A stretch of 64,000 nucleotides of DNA from assembly GCA_965197395.1 (NCBI GenBank), contig OZ240205.1, forward strand, positions 434,001-498,000, given 5' to 3'. The notes beneath the pieces were generated by a model, which worked only from the letters and a program-made list of their open reading frames with translations, ran no database searches and had not been told where the DNA came from. This stretch comes from CAZYFH01 sp965197395. GTDB taxonomy: Bacteria > Acidobacteriota > Vicinamibacteria > Vicinamibacterales > UBA8438. This document shows, in pieces, positions 25,393 through 33,342 of this stretch; the stretch's first letter is position 1; each line of letters begins with the position of its first letter. A program made the translations under genes and the position numbers.

Positions 25393-25586
25393 CGGTGGTC
25401 ACGGTCCTCTCGAAGGATCGCTGCGGCGTCGACCCGCTTGCGAAGGCGGACTGGACGTCGCTTCGGAAGCGCGGCTGGATCGGTCGCTTCCCTCACCTCC
25501 AGGCCGCCGGGTGCGGCATCCAGCGGAACGATGCGGGCGATCGGCGTCTGCCGGTCGCACACCGTGATCGTGTTCCCCCGTCGCAC
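25389..25586 (-). pseudogene. N-terminally truncated Phd-like antitoxin
   Basis: The frame encodes AEVRRGNTITVCDRQTPIARIVPLDA, the middle and end of a Phd-type antitoxin, and a tail with KRRPVRLRKRVDAAAILRED. The usual first 20 or so residues are missing; a TAA in frame lies just upstream near the junction with the kinase/IS66 chimera. It belongs to the broken PIN toxin that follows it with a 4-nt overlap. It is probably non-functional. Confidence 0.65.
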
Positions 25587-25604
25587 CTCGGCTAGGGTAA
25601 CTCG

Positions 25605-26201
25605 TTACCGGGGTGACCCGCTCGTGGGGTGAGCGAGGGCCGGTGAGATGGTGGGTTGTGGGGCATGAAGCAGCTCGACGAGGACGGTGGCCGCATCCAA
25701 GTTGCGCTGCTGAGCGGTACGCAGCACGCTCATGAGGACGTGTTGGGTGTCAGCTCCGCGGGCCGAGCGGTTGCCGCCACAGACCTTGCGGTTAACGACG
25801 GCCGGTCGCAGCGCCTGTTCGGCGCGCCAGTTCGTCGCCTCGACCGTGGGGTCGAAGAGAAAGCTGAAGAGGGCGGGCAGTTCGGTGCAGAGATGCGCGG
25901 CCAAGCGCTGCATGGCGGGAAGCGTGCCGGGCTCGTCCAGGGCCGTGAGCAGCTGGTTGAGCACGTGGCCTCGGGCCACAGCGGCGCCGTGCGCCGACAT
26001 GGTCCCCGCGGTGCGCCGGTCGCGGATGCCCAGCGCCTCGGGCAGGAACTTGAGAGCGACCTTGCGCTCGAGCTGCGTGTCGTCGGCGAGGAACACCTCG
26101 CCCATGCCGCCTTTGCCGAGGGTGCTGACGATGCGATAGCGGGGCGAGGGGCTCACTAGTCTTGGGCTTGGGAAGATCAGCGGAACGCGGCATTGCGCCA
26201 A
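25605..26201 (-). pseudogene. Chimera of Ser/Thr kinase N-terminus and IS66 transposase C-terminus
   Basis: One open frame of 198 codons joins two unrelated pieces. Residues 16-56 are the start of a Hanks-type kinase: YRIVSTLGKGGMGEVFLADD with the glycine loop, then VALKFLPEAL with the ATP-binding lysine. From about residue 70 to the end it is the C-terminus of an IS66 transposase, with HGAAVARGHVLNQLLTAL, ATNWRAEQALRPAVVNRKV and RGADTQHVLMSVLRTA. The catalytic loops of both parents are missing. The join near 25990-26030 is in frame, so a fusion protein could be made, but it has no complete domain. It arose by deletion after IS66 insertion into a kinase gene, or by misassembly. Confidence 0.8.
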
Positions 26202-26316
26202 CGCCGACGTCCTGCGGGACCTTGGACGCCTGTCGACTGGAGATTATCTCAGGTTCCTCATCGTGGGGCCTTGCGTGCTGAGCCGTGAGCATGCATGGAC
26301 TAGAATCAGGATTCCC

Positions 26317-27108
26317 ATGGCGGAGATCGATCTCAGCACCCTGTTCTCGCTCGCCGGGCGCGTGGCCCTCGTGACGGGTGGCTCGCGTGGGATCGGTCGC
26401 ATGATCGCCGAAGGCTATCTCCAGGCCGGGGCCACCGTGTATATCTCTTCCCGCAAGCAGGCGGTGTGCGACCAGGTCGCCGAGGAGCTGTCGGCGCACG
26501 GCCCGTGCGTGTCGCTCCCGGCCGACGTGGCGACCTCAGACGGGCGCGCGGGGTTGATTCACGCACTCGCCGACCGCGAGGAGCGGCTGCATGCGCTGGT
26601 CAACAACGCTGGCGCGAGCTGGGGCGAGCCCTACGAGACCTATCCGGAGGCGGCGTTCGACAAGGTCCTCGCGCTCAACGTCACGGCGCCGTTCCTTCTG
26701 ACGCGCGATTTGACCCCGATGCTTGAACGCGGCGCCGCGCCGGACGACCCGGCGCGGGTGATCAACGTCGGATCGATGGATGGCCTACACGTGCCGCAGC
26801 TCGTGCAGACCGGGACGTTCTCCTATTCCGCGAGCAAGGCCGCGGTCCACCACCTCACCCGAACGCTCGCCGTGGAGCTCGGCCCACGGCATATCACCGT
26901 CAACGCCATCGCGCCCGGGTTCTTCGAAAGCAAGATGACCGTCGATGTGCTGACGCGCTATCGCGACGACATCGTGCGGGCGTGCCCGCTCGGGCGGATC
27001 GGACGGCCGGAGGACATGGCCGGCGTAGCGGTCTATCTGGCGTCGCGCGCCGGCGCGTATACCAACGGTGCGGTAATTCCCGTGGACGGCGGTACGTTGC
27101 TGAATTGA
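26317..27108 (+). CDS. SDR family oxidoreductase
   Basis: A 263-residue short-chain dehydrogenase/reductase. It has TGGSRGIGRM, NNAGASWGEPYETYPEAAFDKVLALN, catalytic Ser in NVGSMDG, YSASKAAVHHLTRTLA with catalytic Tyr/Lys, AIAPGFFESKMT, and the C-terminal NGAVIPVDGG. This form resembles bacterial and plant reductases of the glucose/ribitol or RhlG-like class; the substrate is open. ATG 26317 lies 10 nt after a TAGAAT box (26301-26306) and has no Shine-Dalgarno, so the message is probably leaderless or nearly so. An acyl-CoA ligase gene follows 55 bp later across a palindromic repeat. Confidence 0.87.
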   Translation: MAEIDLSTLFSLAGRVALVTGGSRGIGRMIAEGYLQAGATVYISSRKQAVCDQVAEELSAHGPCVSLPADVATSDGRAGLIHALADREERLHALVNNAGASWGEPYETYPEAAFDKVLALNVTAPFLLTRDLTPMLERGAAPDDPARVINVGSMDGLHVPQLVQTGTFSYSASKAAVHHLTRTLAVELGPRHITVNAIAPGFFESKMTVDVLTRYRDDIVRACPLGRIGRPEDMAGVAVYLASRAGAYTNGAVIPVDGGTLLN

Positions 27109-27112
27109 CGCC

Positions 27113-27130
27113 GCGGGGCTGAAGCCCCGC
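27113..27130. repeat. TGAA-loop palindromic repeat, copy B
   Basis: GCGGGGC, loop TGAA, GCCCCGC, followed by GCTACGAC. It sits between the SDR stop and the acyl-CoA ligase start and shares loop and flank with the copies at 2092 and 46483. Confidence 0.65.
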
Positions 27131-27163
27131 GCTACGACGGATTTGACGCCGGCGGAGAGGACG

Positions 27164-28732
27164 ATGATCTACAAGAGCCCGTTTCCCGAGGTCGACATCC
27201 CGGTCACCCCGCTGCACGATTTCGTCTTCGAGCACGCCGACCGCTGGCCGGACAAACCGGCGCTGATCGACGGCCCAACGGACCGGACCATCACCTACGG
27301 ACAGCTCCGCAGGGCGGTCACAAGTGTCGCGGCCGGGCTCGCCGCACGAGGCTTCGAAAAGGGCGACGTCTTCGCCATCTACAGCCCGAACCTGCCGGAG
27401 TACGCCGTGGCGTTCCACGGGATCTCGACGGCCGGAGGGGTCATCACGACGATGAACCCGCTCTACACGGCCGACGAGGTGCAGCGGCAATTGAAGGACT
27501 CGGGCGCGAAGTTCCTGCTCACGATCCCGCAATTCATCGAGAAAGCACAACAGGCCGTCGCCGGCACGGCGGTCACGGAGGTGTTCGTCTTCGGCGAGGC
27601 CGATGGCGCGACGCCGTTCGCAGCGCTCATGGCCGACGGCGAGCCACCGGCCGTCGACCTTGACCCCAAGAACGACCTCGTCGCCCTGCCCTATTCGAGC
27701 GGGACAACGGGGCTCCCGAAGGGCGTGATGCTGACACATCACAACCTGGTGTCGAACCTCGTGCAGGCGCAGACCGTGGAGAACGTCTCCGACAAGGAGG
27801 TGCTTATCGGGATCCTGCCGTTCTACCACATCTACGGCATGGTCGTGATCATGAACAGCGCCATCCGCAACGGTGCCACCACCGTGACGATGCCGCGCTT
27901 CGACCTCGAGCAGTTCCTCGCGTTGCTGCAGAAGCACGGCGTGACGATGGGATACCTCGTGCCGCCGATTGTCCTGGCACTCGCCAAGCACCCGCTCGTC
28001 GATAACTACGACCTCTCGAAGCTTCAGAACGTGATGTGCGGCGCGGCGCCGCTGCCCGAGACGGTCGCGAACGCCGCGGCCACGCGAAACGGTATCGTCG
28101 TGCGCCAAGGCTACGGGCTCACGGAGACGAGTCCGGTGACCCACGTGCACCCGCACGAGCGGCAACCGATCAAGATCACCTCCGTGGGACCGGCGATGCC
28201 CAACACCGAGTACCGGATCGTGGACGTTGCGACCGGTGCGGACGCCGCGAGCGGTGGGGTCGGCGAAATCTGGATACGCGGCCCGCAAGTCATGAAGGGC
28301 TACCTCAACAACCCCGAAGCAACTCGCGACATGATTGATTCCGATGCGTGGTTGCACACCGGCGATATCGGCAGGGTCGACGAGGAGGGGTATCTCTACG
28401 TTGTCGACCGCGTGAAGGAGCTGATCAAGTACAAGGGGCTCCAGGTCGCGCCCGCCGAGGTCGAGGCCGCCGTGCAGTCGCACCCCGCCGTCGCCGACGC
28501 GGCCGTCATCCCGAGCCCGGACGAAGAGGCGGGCGAGGTGCCGAAGGCGTTCGTCGTGCTCCGCCAGGGCGCCACCGCGACGGCGGACGAGATCATGGCC
28601 CACGTGGCGGGCCAGCTCGCCCCGCACAAGAAGGTGCGCAAGGTCGAGTTCATCGACGCGATTCCCAAGGTGCCGTCCGGCAAGATCCTGCGCCGCAAGC
28701 TTGTCGAACGAGAGCGGGCCGCCGGACGCTAG
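27164..28732 (+). CDS. 4-coumarate:CoA ligase-like acyl-CoA synthetase
   Basis: A 522-residue ANL-superfamily enzyme. Motifs in order are the P-loop YSSGTTGLPKGVMLTH, LPFYHIYGMVVI, GYGLTETSP (A5), GEIWIRGPQVMKGYLNNPEATR, LHTGDIGRVDEEGYLYVVDRVKELIKYKG (A7/A8) and the C-terminal catalytic Lys in PSGKILRRKL. It forms acyl-CoA via acyl-AMP; the HIYGM segment and overall form match plant 4CL and bacterial medium- or aryl-acid ligases. ATG 27164 is preferred over TTG 27143, because GGCGGAGAGG lies just before it. Co-transcription with the SDR upstream is likely. Confidence 0.9.
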   Translation: MIYKSPFPEVDIPVTPLHDFVFEHADRWPDKPALIDGPTDRTITYGQLRRAVTSVAAGLAARGFEKGDVFAIYSPNLPEYAVAFHGISTAGGVITTMNPLYTADEVQRQLKDSGAKFLLTIPQFIEKAQQAVAGTAVTEVFVFGEADGATPFAALMADGEPPAVDLDPKNDLVALPYSSGTTGLPKGVMLTHHNLVSNLVQAQTVENVSDKEVLIGILPFYHIYGMVVIMNSAIRNGATTVTMPRFDLEQFLALLQKHGVTMGYLVPPIVLALAKHPLVDNYDLSKLQNVMCGAAPLPETVANAAATRNGIVVRQGYGLTETSPVTHVHPHERQPIKITSVGPAMPNTEYRIVDVATGADAASGGVGEIWIRGPQVMKGYLNNPEATRDMIDSDAWLHTGDIGRVDEEGYLYVVDRVKELIKYKGLQVAPAEVEAAVQSHPAVADAAVIPSPDEEAGEVPKAFVVLRQGATATADEIMAHVAGQLAPHKKVRKVEFIDAIPKVPSGKILRRKLVERERAAGR

Positions 28733-28780
28733 TAGACTGCCCCGCTGCGACCGGCACTCCACGCCGGCCAAGCGTTCGAT

Positions 28781-29254
28781 CTACTGGTCCGCCAGCGGCA
28801 GGAAGATCGAGATGCGGTCGTCGGAGCCGACTGCGCGCGAGATGTGCCCCTGGCCGGTCGTGTCCTCCGCCAGCAGGATGTGTCCCGGGTGGAGCCGGAT
28901 CGTCGAGCCGTCGCCAATCACGACCTCGCTCTCGCCCGACAGCGTGATGACGTACTGGCGACGCGGGGCGGTGTGCCAGTCGATGAAGTAGTCCGGCGAC
29001 GACCGCCGAAACTGCACGTTCGTCACGGCAACCGGCTCGGACATCTCGGAAGAATTTCGAGGTGGGCCAAGCGGGACGTCGAGCTCTTCGGCGTGCGTCT
29101 TGCCGTCGTCTCCGGTATAGATCCGCGTCACCTTGATCGGTGTCCGCTCCTGCGCGGTGACCGGCGTGTCACCGAGTCTGTCGAGACCGACGACGATCAA
29201 CAGTGTCGGAATCCACCCCAGCACGAGCAATCGATGCAGCCAGGTCTTCAACAT
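28781..29254 (-). CDS. Exported cupin-domain protein
   Basis: A 157-residue protein. The N-terminal hydrophobic segment (LLVLGWIPTLLIVVGL) serves as signal or anchor. A cupin fold follows: DWHTAPRRQYVITLSGESEVVIGDGSTIRLHPGHILLAEDTTGQGH, which contains His and Gln/Tyr at the usual metal-site positions of motif 1 and a His in motif 2. No enzyme activity can be assigned. The ATG is preceded by AGGAGCC, and TATACT on the minus strand at 29308-29303 makes a plausible -10 with a leader of about 45 nt. Confidence 0.75.
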   Translation of the reverse strand: MLKTWLHRLLVLGWIPTLLIVVGLDRLGDTPVTAQERTPIKVTRIYTGDDGKTHAEELDVPLGPPRNSSEMSEPVAVTNVQFRRSSPDYFIDWHTAPRRQYVITLSGESEVVIGDGSTIRLHPGHILLAEDTTGQGHISRAVGSDDRISIFLPLADQ

Positions 29255-29429
29255 AATCAGGCTCCTCTGCGCCGTGTATCCGTCATCCACGGTCGCCGAA
29301 CAAGTATAGGGTGGACACCCGGAGGGTTCGACGCGCCAATGCATCGCCCCGCGGCGCCATGATTTGATTGCCCATCCGGCGGCGAGGGTGCATAAAGGCC
29401 CTCGTTCAAAACAGGAGGAGAGAGAATTG

Positions 29430-29918
29430 ATGAGAAACGCTTTGGTGTGTGGGGTGGTGCTGCTCGCGCTGGCGGCAGGCGCCGCGACAAACATGCAGGC
29501 CCAAGAGGTTCAAGGGTCCCATCAAACCGACATGCAGCTGCAAGCCACGCTGCGCGGAGGCGACGTGCTCACCGCGGCATTCGGAAACGTCGACATGGTG
29601 TTCAATCCAAACACGGGGTGGGTGGACTGCGACATCACGGTGTGGAACGCGCCCGACAGCGTCGTCGCCGCCCACCTCCACCTCGGCGGCAGCGGTGTGA
29701 GTGGCCCGGTCGTGATCCCCTTCGATGTCACTCCCTTCAGCGGCGATGCGATGTTCCCATGCGACTTCAATGTGAACGACGTCATCCCGAAGTCGCAATA
29801 CGGTCTCATGAACGGTGACGACCTGGGCCAGGGACTACCCGTCGGCACCTTTTACGTCAACATTCACACGTCGGGCAACCCCGGCGGAGAGATTCGCGGC
29901 CAGGTATGGATGAAATAG
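29430..29918 (+). CDS. Exported CHRD-domain protein
   Basis: A 162-residue protein with signal peptide (NALVCGVVLLALAAGAA, cleavage near MQAQ). The rest is one CHRD domain, named after chordin: DMQLQATLRGGDVL, AAHLHLGGSGVSGPVVIPFDVTPFSG and the family-typical end FYVNIHTSGNPGGEIRGQVW. Function in bacteria is unknown; it is probably surface-exposed or periplasmic. A strong Shine-Dalgarno (AGGAGGAGAG) precedes the ATG. The nearly symmetric hairpin at 29963-30000 terminates it. Confidence 0.85.
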   Translation: MRNALVCGVVLLALAAGAATNMQAQEVQGSHQTDMQLQATLRGGDVLTAAFGNVDMVFNPNTGWVDCDITVWNAPDSVVAAHLHLGGSGVSGPVVIPFDVTPFSGDAMFPCDFNVNDVIPKSQYGLMNGDDLGQGLPVGTFYVNIHTSGNPGGEIRGQVWMK

Positions 29919-29962
29919 CGTCATCGCGTGGGCCGCTGGGATCCGTCTTCTGAGCCCCTTGG

Positions 29963-30000
29963 GGCCGGTCCGGGTGAGGTACGTCTAACCCGGACCGGCC
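29963..30000. terminator. Bidirectional hairpin terminator
   Basis: A perfect 13-bp stem, GGCCGGTCCGGGT at 29963-29975 with its complement at 29988-30000, around a 12-nt loop, between convergent genes. The stop of the minus-strand fragment at 29985 lies in the loop. No long T run is present, so efficiency is uncertain. Confidence 0.6.
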
Positions 30001-30191
30001 ACGCGAATCATCAACTTGCCTTTGTGCTCACCGGTGAACAGCTTGCGCAGTGTCGCGTCCGCGTGGTTGAGCCGGAACATGACTTGCTCCTCGGCGAGCT
30101 CCGGGATCGTGTCCTCCTCGAGGCTCAGGACCCCGTCGGTGATCTCTCCCTCGGGATACCGGCGCAGTCGCCACACGCGGTTTGTGGGCAC
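29985..30191 (-). pseudogene. Medium-chain reductase collapsed to its two ends
   Basis: A 68-residue frame starting at GTG 30191, 7 nt after a good Shine-Dalgarno (AAGGAGAT). The first 40 residues (TNRVWRLRRYPEGEITDGVLSLEED, then ELAEEQVMFRL) match the start of NADP-dependent medium-chain reductases. The last 25 (ADATLRKLFTGEHKGKLMIRV) match their extreme C-terminus. Compare the intact relative at 52341-53375, which starts NRQWRLASRPTG and ends with AT-FLRLFRGANIGKQLLKV. About 270 residues of catalytic and Rossmann domain are missing with the frame kept. It is not an enzyme. Confidence 0.7.
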
Positions 30192-30238
30192 AGCAGATCT
30201 CCTTCCAGCACGTTGCCACTGACGTGCGTGTCTATTGT

Positions 30239-31279
30239 CTATGGACCGGGGAGTGTCCCCTGGGTCGTCAGCTCGATGCGGTAGAGCCCGGTGCTTGCGG
30301 TCAGGTAGAGCGTCCGCCCGTCGTCGCCCCAGCCGACGTTCGCGGTGACTTCGGGCATCAGGATCGTGCCGAGGTGCGTGCCATCGGGCGCAAAGATCCA
30401 CACGCCCCCCGGACCCGTGGCGAAGATGTTGCCCGCCATGTCGACCTTCATGCCGTCAGTGGCGCCGTCCGCCGTCTGGTCGTTCACGTCATAAAAGACC
30501 CGTGCGTTCGACGCGCCGTCCGCATCGAGGTCGTACGCCATCCAGACCTTGTGCTCCGCATCGGAATTGGCCACGTAGAGCGTCGTCTCGTCCGGCGACA
30601 ACGCAATGCCGTTCGGACGGCTCTGATCGCGCACGAGCAGCTCGAGCTCACCCTCGGGACGGAGGCGATAGACGCCGTTGAAGTCGAGCTCGCGCATCGG
30701 CGACGCTTCGAGTCCCTCCAACCCGTACGGCGGGTCGGTGAAGTACAGCGAGCCGTCGGACCCATAGACCGCGTCGTTTGGGCTGTTGAGCTGGCTCCCG
30801 TCGTACTGCTCGACCACGACCGAGCGCGAACCGTCGGGTTCCACGCGGGAGATGCGACGGTGCCCATGCTCGCAGATCACGAGCCGGCCGTCTGCATCGA
30901 GGGTCAGACCGTTCGAGCTGATCGACCGCTTGCCGGTCGCGTCGCCCTCGAACACCGGGTCGATGAACGGACTCGCGCCGTCCGCTTCGGTCCACTGGTA
31001 GATGGTGTTCCCCCGCACATCGGAAAACAGCAGGCGCGACTCGCCCCGCAACCAGACGGGGCCTTCGATGAAGACGAAGCCGTCGGCCAGCTTCTCGACG
31101 CGCGCGTCAGTCGGGATCAGGGCGTCGACGCTCGGATCGACCCGCAGGATGGATCCAGCGCCGGCGTCAACGGGTATCGCGCTGGCCAGTTCGTCCGCGG
31201 GTGCGGCGAGCTCGGTCCCACCGCACGCGGCGGCCCCGCCCGCGACTGCAATCACCACCGCCAAGAAGATCCTAGGCAT
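30239..31279 (-). CDS. SMP-30/gluconolactonase-like lipoprotein
   Basis: A 346-residue protein with lipoprotein signal and lipobox (GGAAAC, Cys19). The body is a six-bladed propeller of the SMP-30/gluconolaconase/LRE class. Typical parts are FIEGPVWLRGESRLLFSDVRGNTIYQW with the first metal-ligand Glu, SSNGLTLDADGRLVICEHGHRRI, LNSPNDAVYGSDGSLYFTDPPYG with the Asn/Asp site, and RPNGIALSPDETTLYVANSD. It is probably a calcium-dependent lactonase in the periplasm; the substrate is unknown. It may be co-transcribed with the serine hydrolase gene 42 bp upstream. Confidence 0.88.
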   Translation of the reverse strand: MPRIFLAVVIAVAGGAAACGGTELAAPADELASAIPVDAGAGSILRVDPSVDALIPTDARVEKLADGFVFIEGPVWLRGESRLLFSDVRGNTIYQWTEADGASPFIDPVFEGDATGKRSISSNGLTLDADGRLVICEHGHRRISRVEPDGSRSVVVEQYDGSQLNSPNDAVYGSDGSLYFTDPPYGLEGLEASPMRELDFNGVYRLRPEGELELLVRDQSRPNGIALSPDETTLYVANSDAEHKVWMAYDLDADGASNARVFYDVNDQTADGATDGMKVDMAGNIFATGPGGVWIFAPDGTHLGTILMPEVTANVGWGDDGRTLYLTASTGLYRIELTTQGTLPGP

Positions 31280-31321
31280 GCGTTCCTTTCGTGTGACCTG
31301 TCGGGTTATGGGGCAGGCTCG

Positions 31322-32371
31322 TCAGTTACCTGCAAGCCGCGCCCGTCGGATTCCGGGCACGACCTGCCCTTCGATGAGCGCATCAAGACCGCGACGGTGC
31401 TCCCGGCGGCCATCCCCAGGGTTGGGCGAGGACGTCGCGACGATGACCGCTTCGAGGTCGGGCACGACGAAGATGAACTGCCCCCCGTACCCCCACGCGT
31501 AGTGGGTCGGGTGCCCGGCGAGCGCGCGCATCCACCAGCCATAGCCATAGTACCGTCCGCTCCACCGGGAGCGGGTGCGCGGCACGAGCGAGTCACGAAT
31601 CCATTGCGCGGACACGAGCTCGCGGCCGTCGATGGCGCCGCCGCGGCGATACAACTCGCCGATCGCGACCATGTCGCGGGGTGTCATCTGCATCTCGTTC
31701 CCGCCGAAATACACCCCTTGCGGGTCCCGTATCCACCCGGGAAGCGTGATGCCGAGCGGACGCGCCAGATACCGCCGGCCGAACTCCAGGGTGCTCATGC
31801 CCGACGCCCGAGTGACAATCGCCGACAGGAGGTGGGTGCTGCCGGTGCTGTAGACCATCCGCCCGCCCGGGGCGTCGACCATCGGTCGCGTCAGCACGTG
31901 TCGTACCCAGTGCCCGCTCTGCACCCACCGCCCGTAGTTGCGATTGCTCGTCGTCTCCAGGCCCGACCGCATCGTGAGGAGATCTTCGACCGTAATCGTC
32001 CGCTTCACGGCGTCGGCCTCGTCGAGCTCGTCCGCGAAGAAGTCCGTGATGGGCTGGTCAACCCCGGCCACGTAGCCGCGACCAATCGCGATCCCAACGA
32101 GGATCGAGATGATCGACTTGGAGGCCGATTTCAGGTTGGCCACCCGACGCGCGGAGGCGCCGTTGAAGTAGTGCTCTTCGACGAGCTCACCGTCGACCGA
32201 CACGAGGAGGCTCCGGAGCCGCGGCAGCTCGCGCCCGTGAGCGGCGAGTGCCTCGCTCACATCGAGCGGGAGGGCGACGGCAGCGGCCTTCGGTCGATCG
32301 GGGCCCCAGAGCCAGACGACCGCCACGACGGCGAGCGTCCACATCGCGGTCATCGACGGTGCACGCGGCAT
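31322..32371 (-). CDS. Serine hydrolase, class C beta-lactamase family
   Basis: A 349-residue exported enzyme of the beta-lactamase/esterase EstB group. The nucleophile motif SASKS (S-x-x-K) lies near 98-102, the Tyr motif is Y-S-T in RMVYSTGSTHLLSAIV, and the third motif has YGGQF in place of HxG. Such proteins act as esterases or peptidases more often than lactamases. ATG 32371 begins a sequence that leads into a signal segment (MWTLAVVAVVWLWG); ATG 32353 is also possible. The SMP-30 gene follows in the same direction. Confidence 0.82.
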   Translation of the reverse strand: MPRAPSMTAMWTLAVVAVVWLWGPDRPKAAAVALPLDVSEALAAHGRELPRLRSLLVSVDGELVEEHYFNGASARRVANLKSASKSIISILVGIAIGRGYVAGVDQPITDFFADELDEADAVKRTITVEDLLTMRSGLETTSNRNYGRWVQSGHWVRHVLTRPMVDAPGGRMVYSTGSTHLLSAIVTRASGMSTLEFGRRYLARPLGITLPGWIRDPQGVYFGGNEMQMTPRDMVAIGELYRRGGAIDGRELVSAQWIRDSLVPRTRSRWSGRYYGYGWWMRALAGHPTHYAWGYGGQFIFVVPDLEAVIVATSSPNPGDGRREHRRGLDALIEGQVVPGIRRARLAGN

Positions 32372-32427
32372 TGGATACCTCAGCGTCCTCGCTCGTAGAC
32401 GACCCGGCCGCCGAGTATCGTCATGAA

Positions 32428-33120
32428 TCAGGATTCGCGACCGTCGAGAATGACGTGATGATAGAGCAGACCGGCGAGCAGTGCGCCCACAATCGGGCCC
32501 ACCCAATAGACCCAGTGGGCGTCCCACACGCCGCCGACCAGACCCGGACCGAACGTCCGGGCCGGGTTCATCGATGCGCCGGAGATCGGCCCCCCCATGA
32601 GGGTGTTGGCCGCCACCGCCAGACCGATGCCAAAGCCACCGACCGCGGGCGCGCGGGAATCGACAGCCGTGCCGAAGAAGACGAACACGAGCAGAAACGT
32701 CAGCGTCACCTCGGTCAGCAACGCGGTACCGGCCGACACGCCCGCGCCGGGCGCAGGTGTCCCCAGACCGGTGGACGCGATCGCGTCGCCGCCGCCCGGG
32801 ATCCCTTGAAAAATCATGAGCACCGCCGCCCCGCCGACCGTCGCGCCGACGAGCTGGGAGACGATGTATGCGGCGCCGTTGCCGAGTGTCATCCGTCTCG
32901 TGATCAGCATCACCACCGTCACCGCCGGATTGATATGGGCGCCCGAGACGTTCATGGTGGCGGACACGGCGACCGACAACGCCAGCCCGTGCGCGACCGC
33001 AATGGCCAACAGCCCAACGCCACCAAACGCCGCGTCGGCCACGATGGCGCCAGCGCCAATAAAGCAGAGCATGAACGTCGCGAGAGCTTCAGCGACGCAC
33101 TTCTTGGGGAGATCGGTCAT
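32428..33120 (-). CDS. MIP family aquaporin-like channel
   Basis: A 230-residue, six-helix channel with both NPA boxes: GAHINPAV (NPA 64-66) and GASMNPAR (NPA 185-187), Arg188 being the selectivity-filter arginine. In AqpZ the helix-2 filter residue is Phe (ALAFGL) and the helix-5 one is His (TLIHL). Here a gap-free reading gives His44 (AVAHGL) and Thr173 (AANTL). His at helix 2 is the pattern of plant TIP-like aquaporins, so ammonia, hydrogen peroxide or another small solute may pass in addition to water. An extended loop near 105-130 (GIPGGGDAIAST, then GAGVSAG) lies between helices 3 and 4. No glycerol genes are nearby. Confidence 0.85.
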   Translation of the reverse strand: MTDLPKKCVAEALATFMLCFIGAGAIVADAAFGGVGLLAIAVAHGLALSVAVSATMNVSGAHINPAVTVVMLITRRMTLGNGAAYIVSQLVGATVGGAAVLMIFQGIPGGGDAIASTGLGTPAPGAGVSAGTALLTEVTLTFLLVFVFFGTAVDSRAPAVGGFGIGLAVAANTLMGGPISGASMNPARTFGPGLVGGVWDAHWVYWVGPIVGALLAGLLYHHVILDGRES

Positions 33121-33138
33121 CGAGGTCGCGTTCGCCTA

Positions 33139-33237
33139 TCAACCAGCGAACGGACTCTCGTCTGCGCTCGGACCGTAGATCGACGGCACTGGAATCTCGA
33201 GCAAGCGGAGATAGACCGACAGCTGCCCGCGGTGGTG
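33139..33237 (-). pseudogene. C-terminal remnant of a DinB-family protein
   Basis: The minus strand encodes HHRGQLSVYLRLLEIPVPSI, then YGPSADESPFAG and a stop, the typical end of DinB/YfiT-like metal-binding proteins. The two His are metal ligands. A TGA occurs five codons before the first His, and no start or upstream half exists; the plus-strand PQQ gene begins 106 bp further. The remainder of 33121-33342 shows nothing recognisable. Confidence 0.6.
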
Positions 33238-33342
33238 ACCGCTTCCTGTTCAACTTCCTGAATCAGCGTCTCTGCGAGTGTCAAGATTCGTCCTCCCCAG
33301 CAATGCTTCGAGATCGCCGGCGCTGTGTCAAGATCGGTTCAC

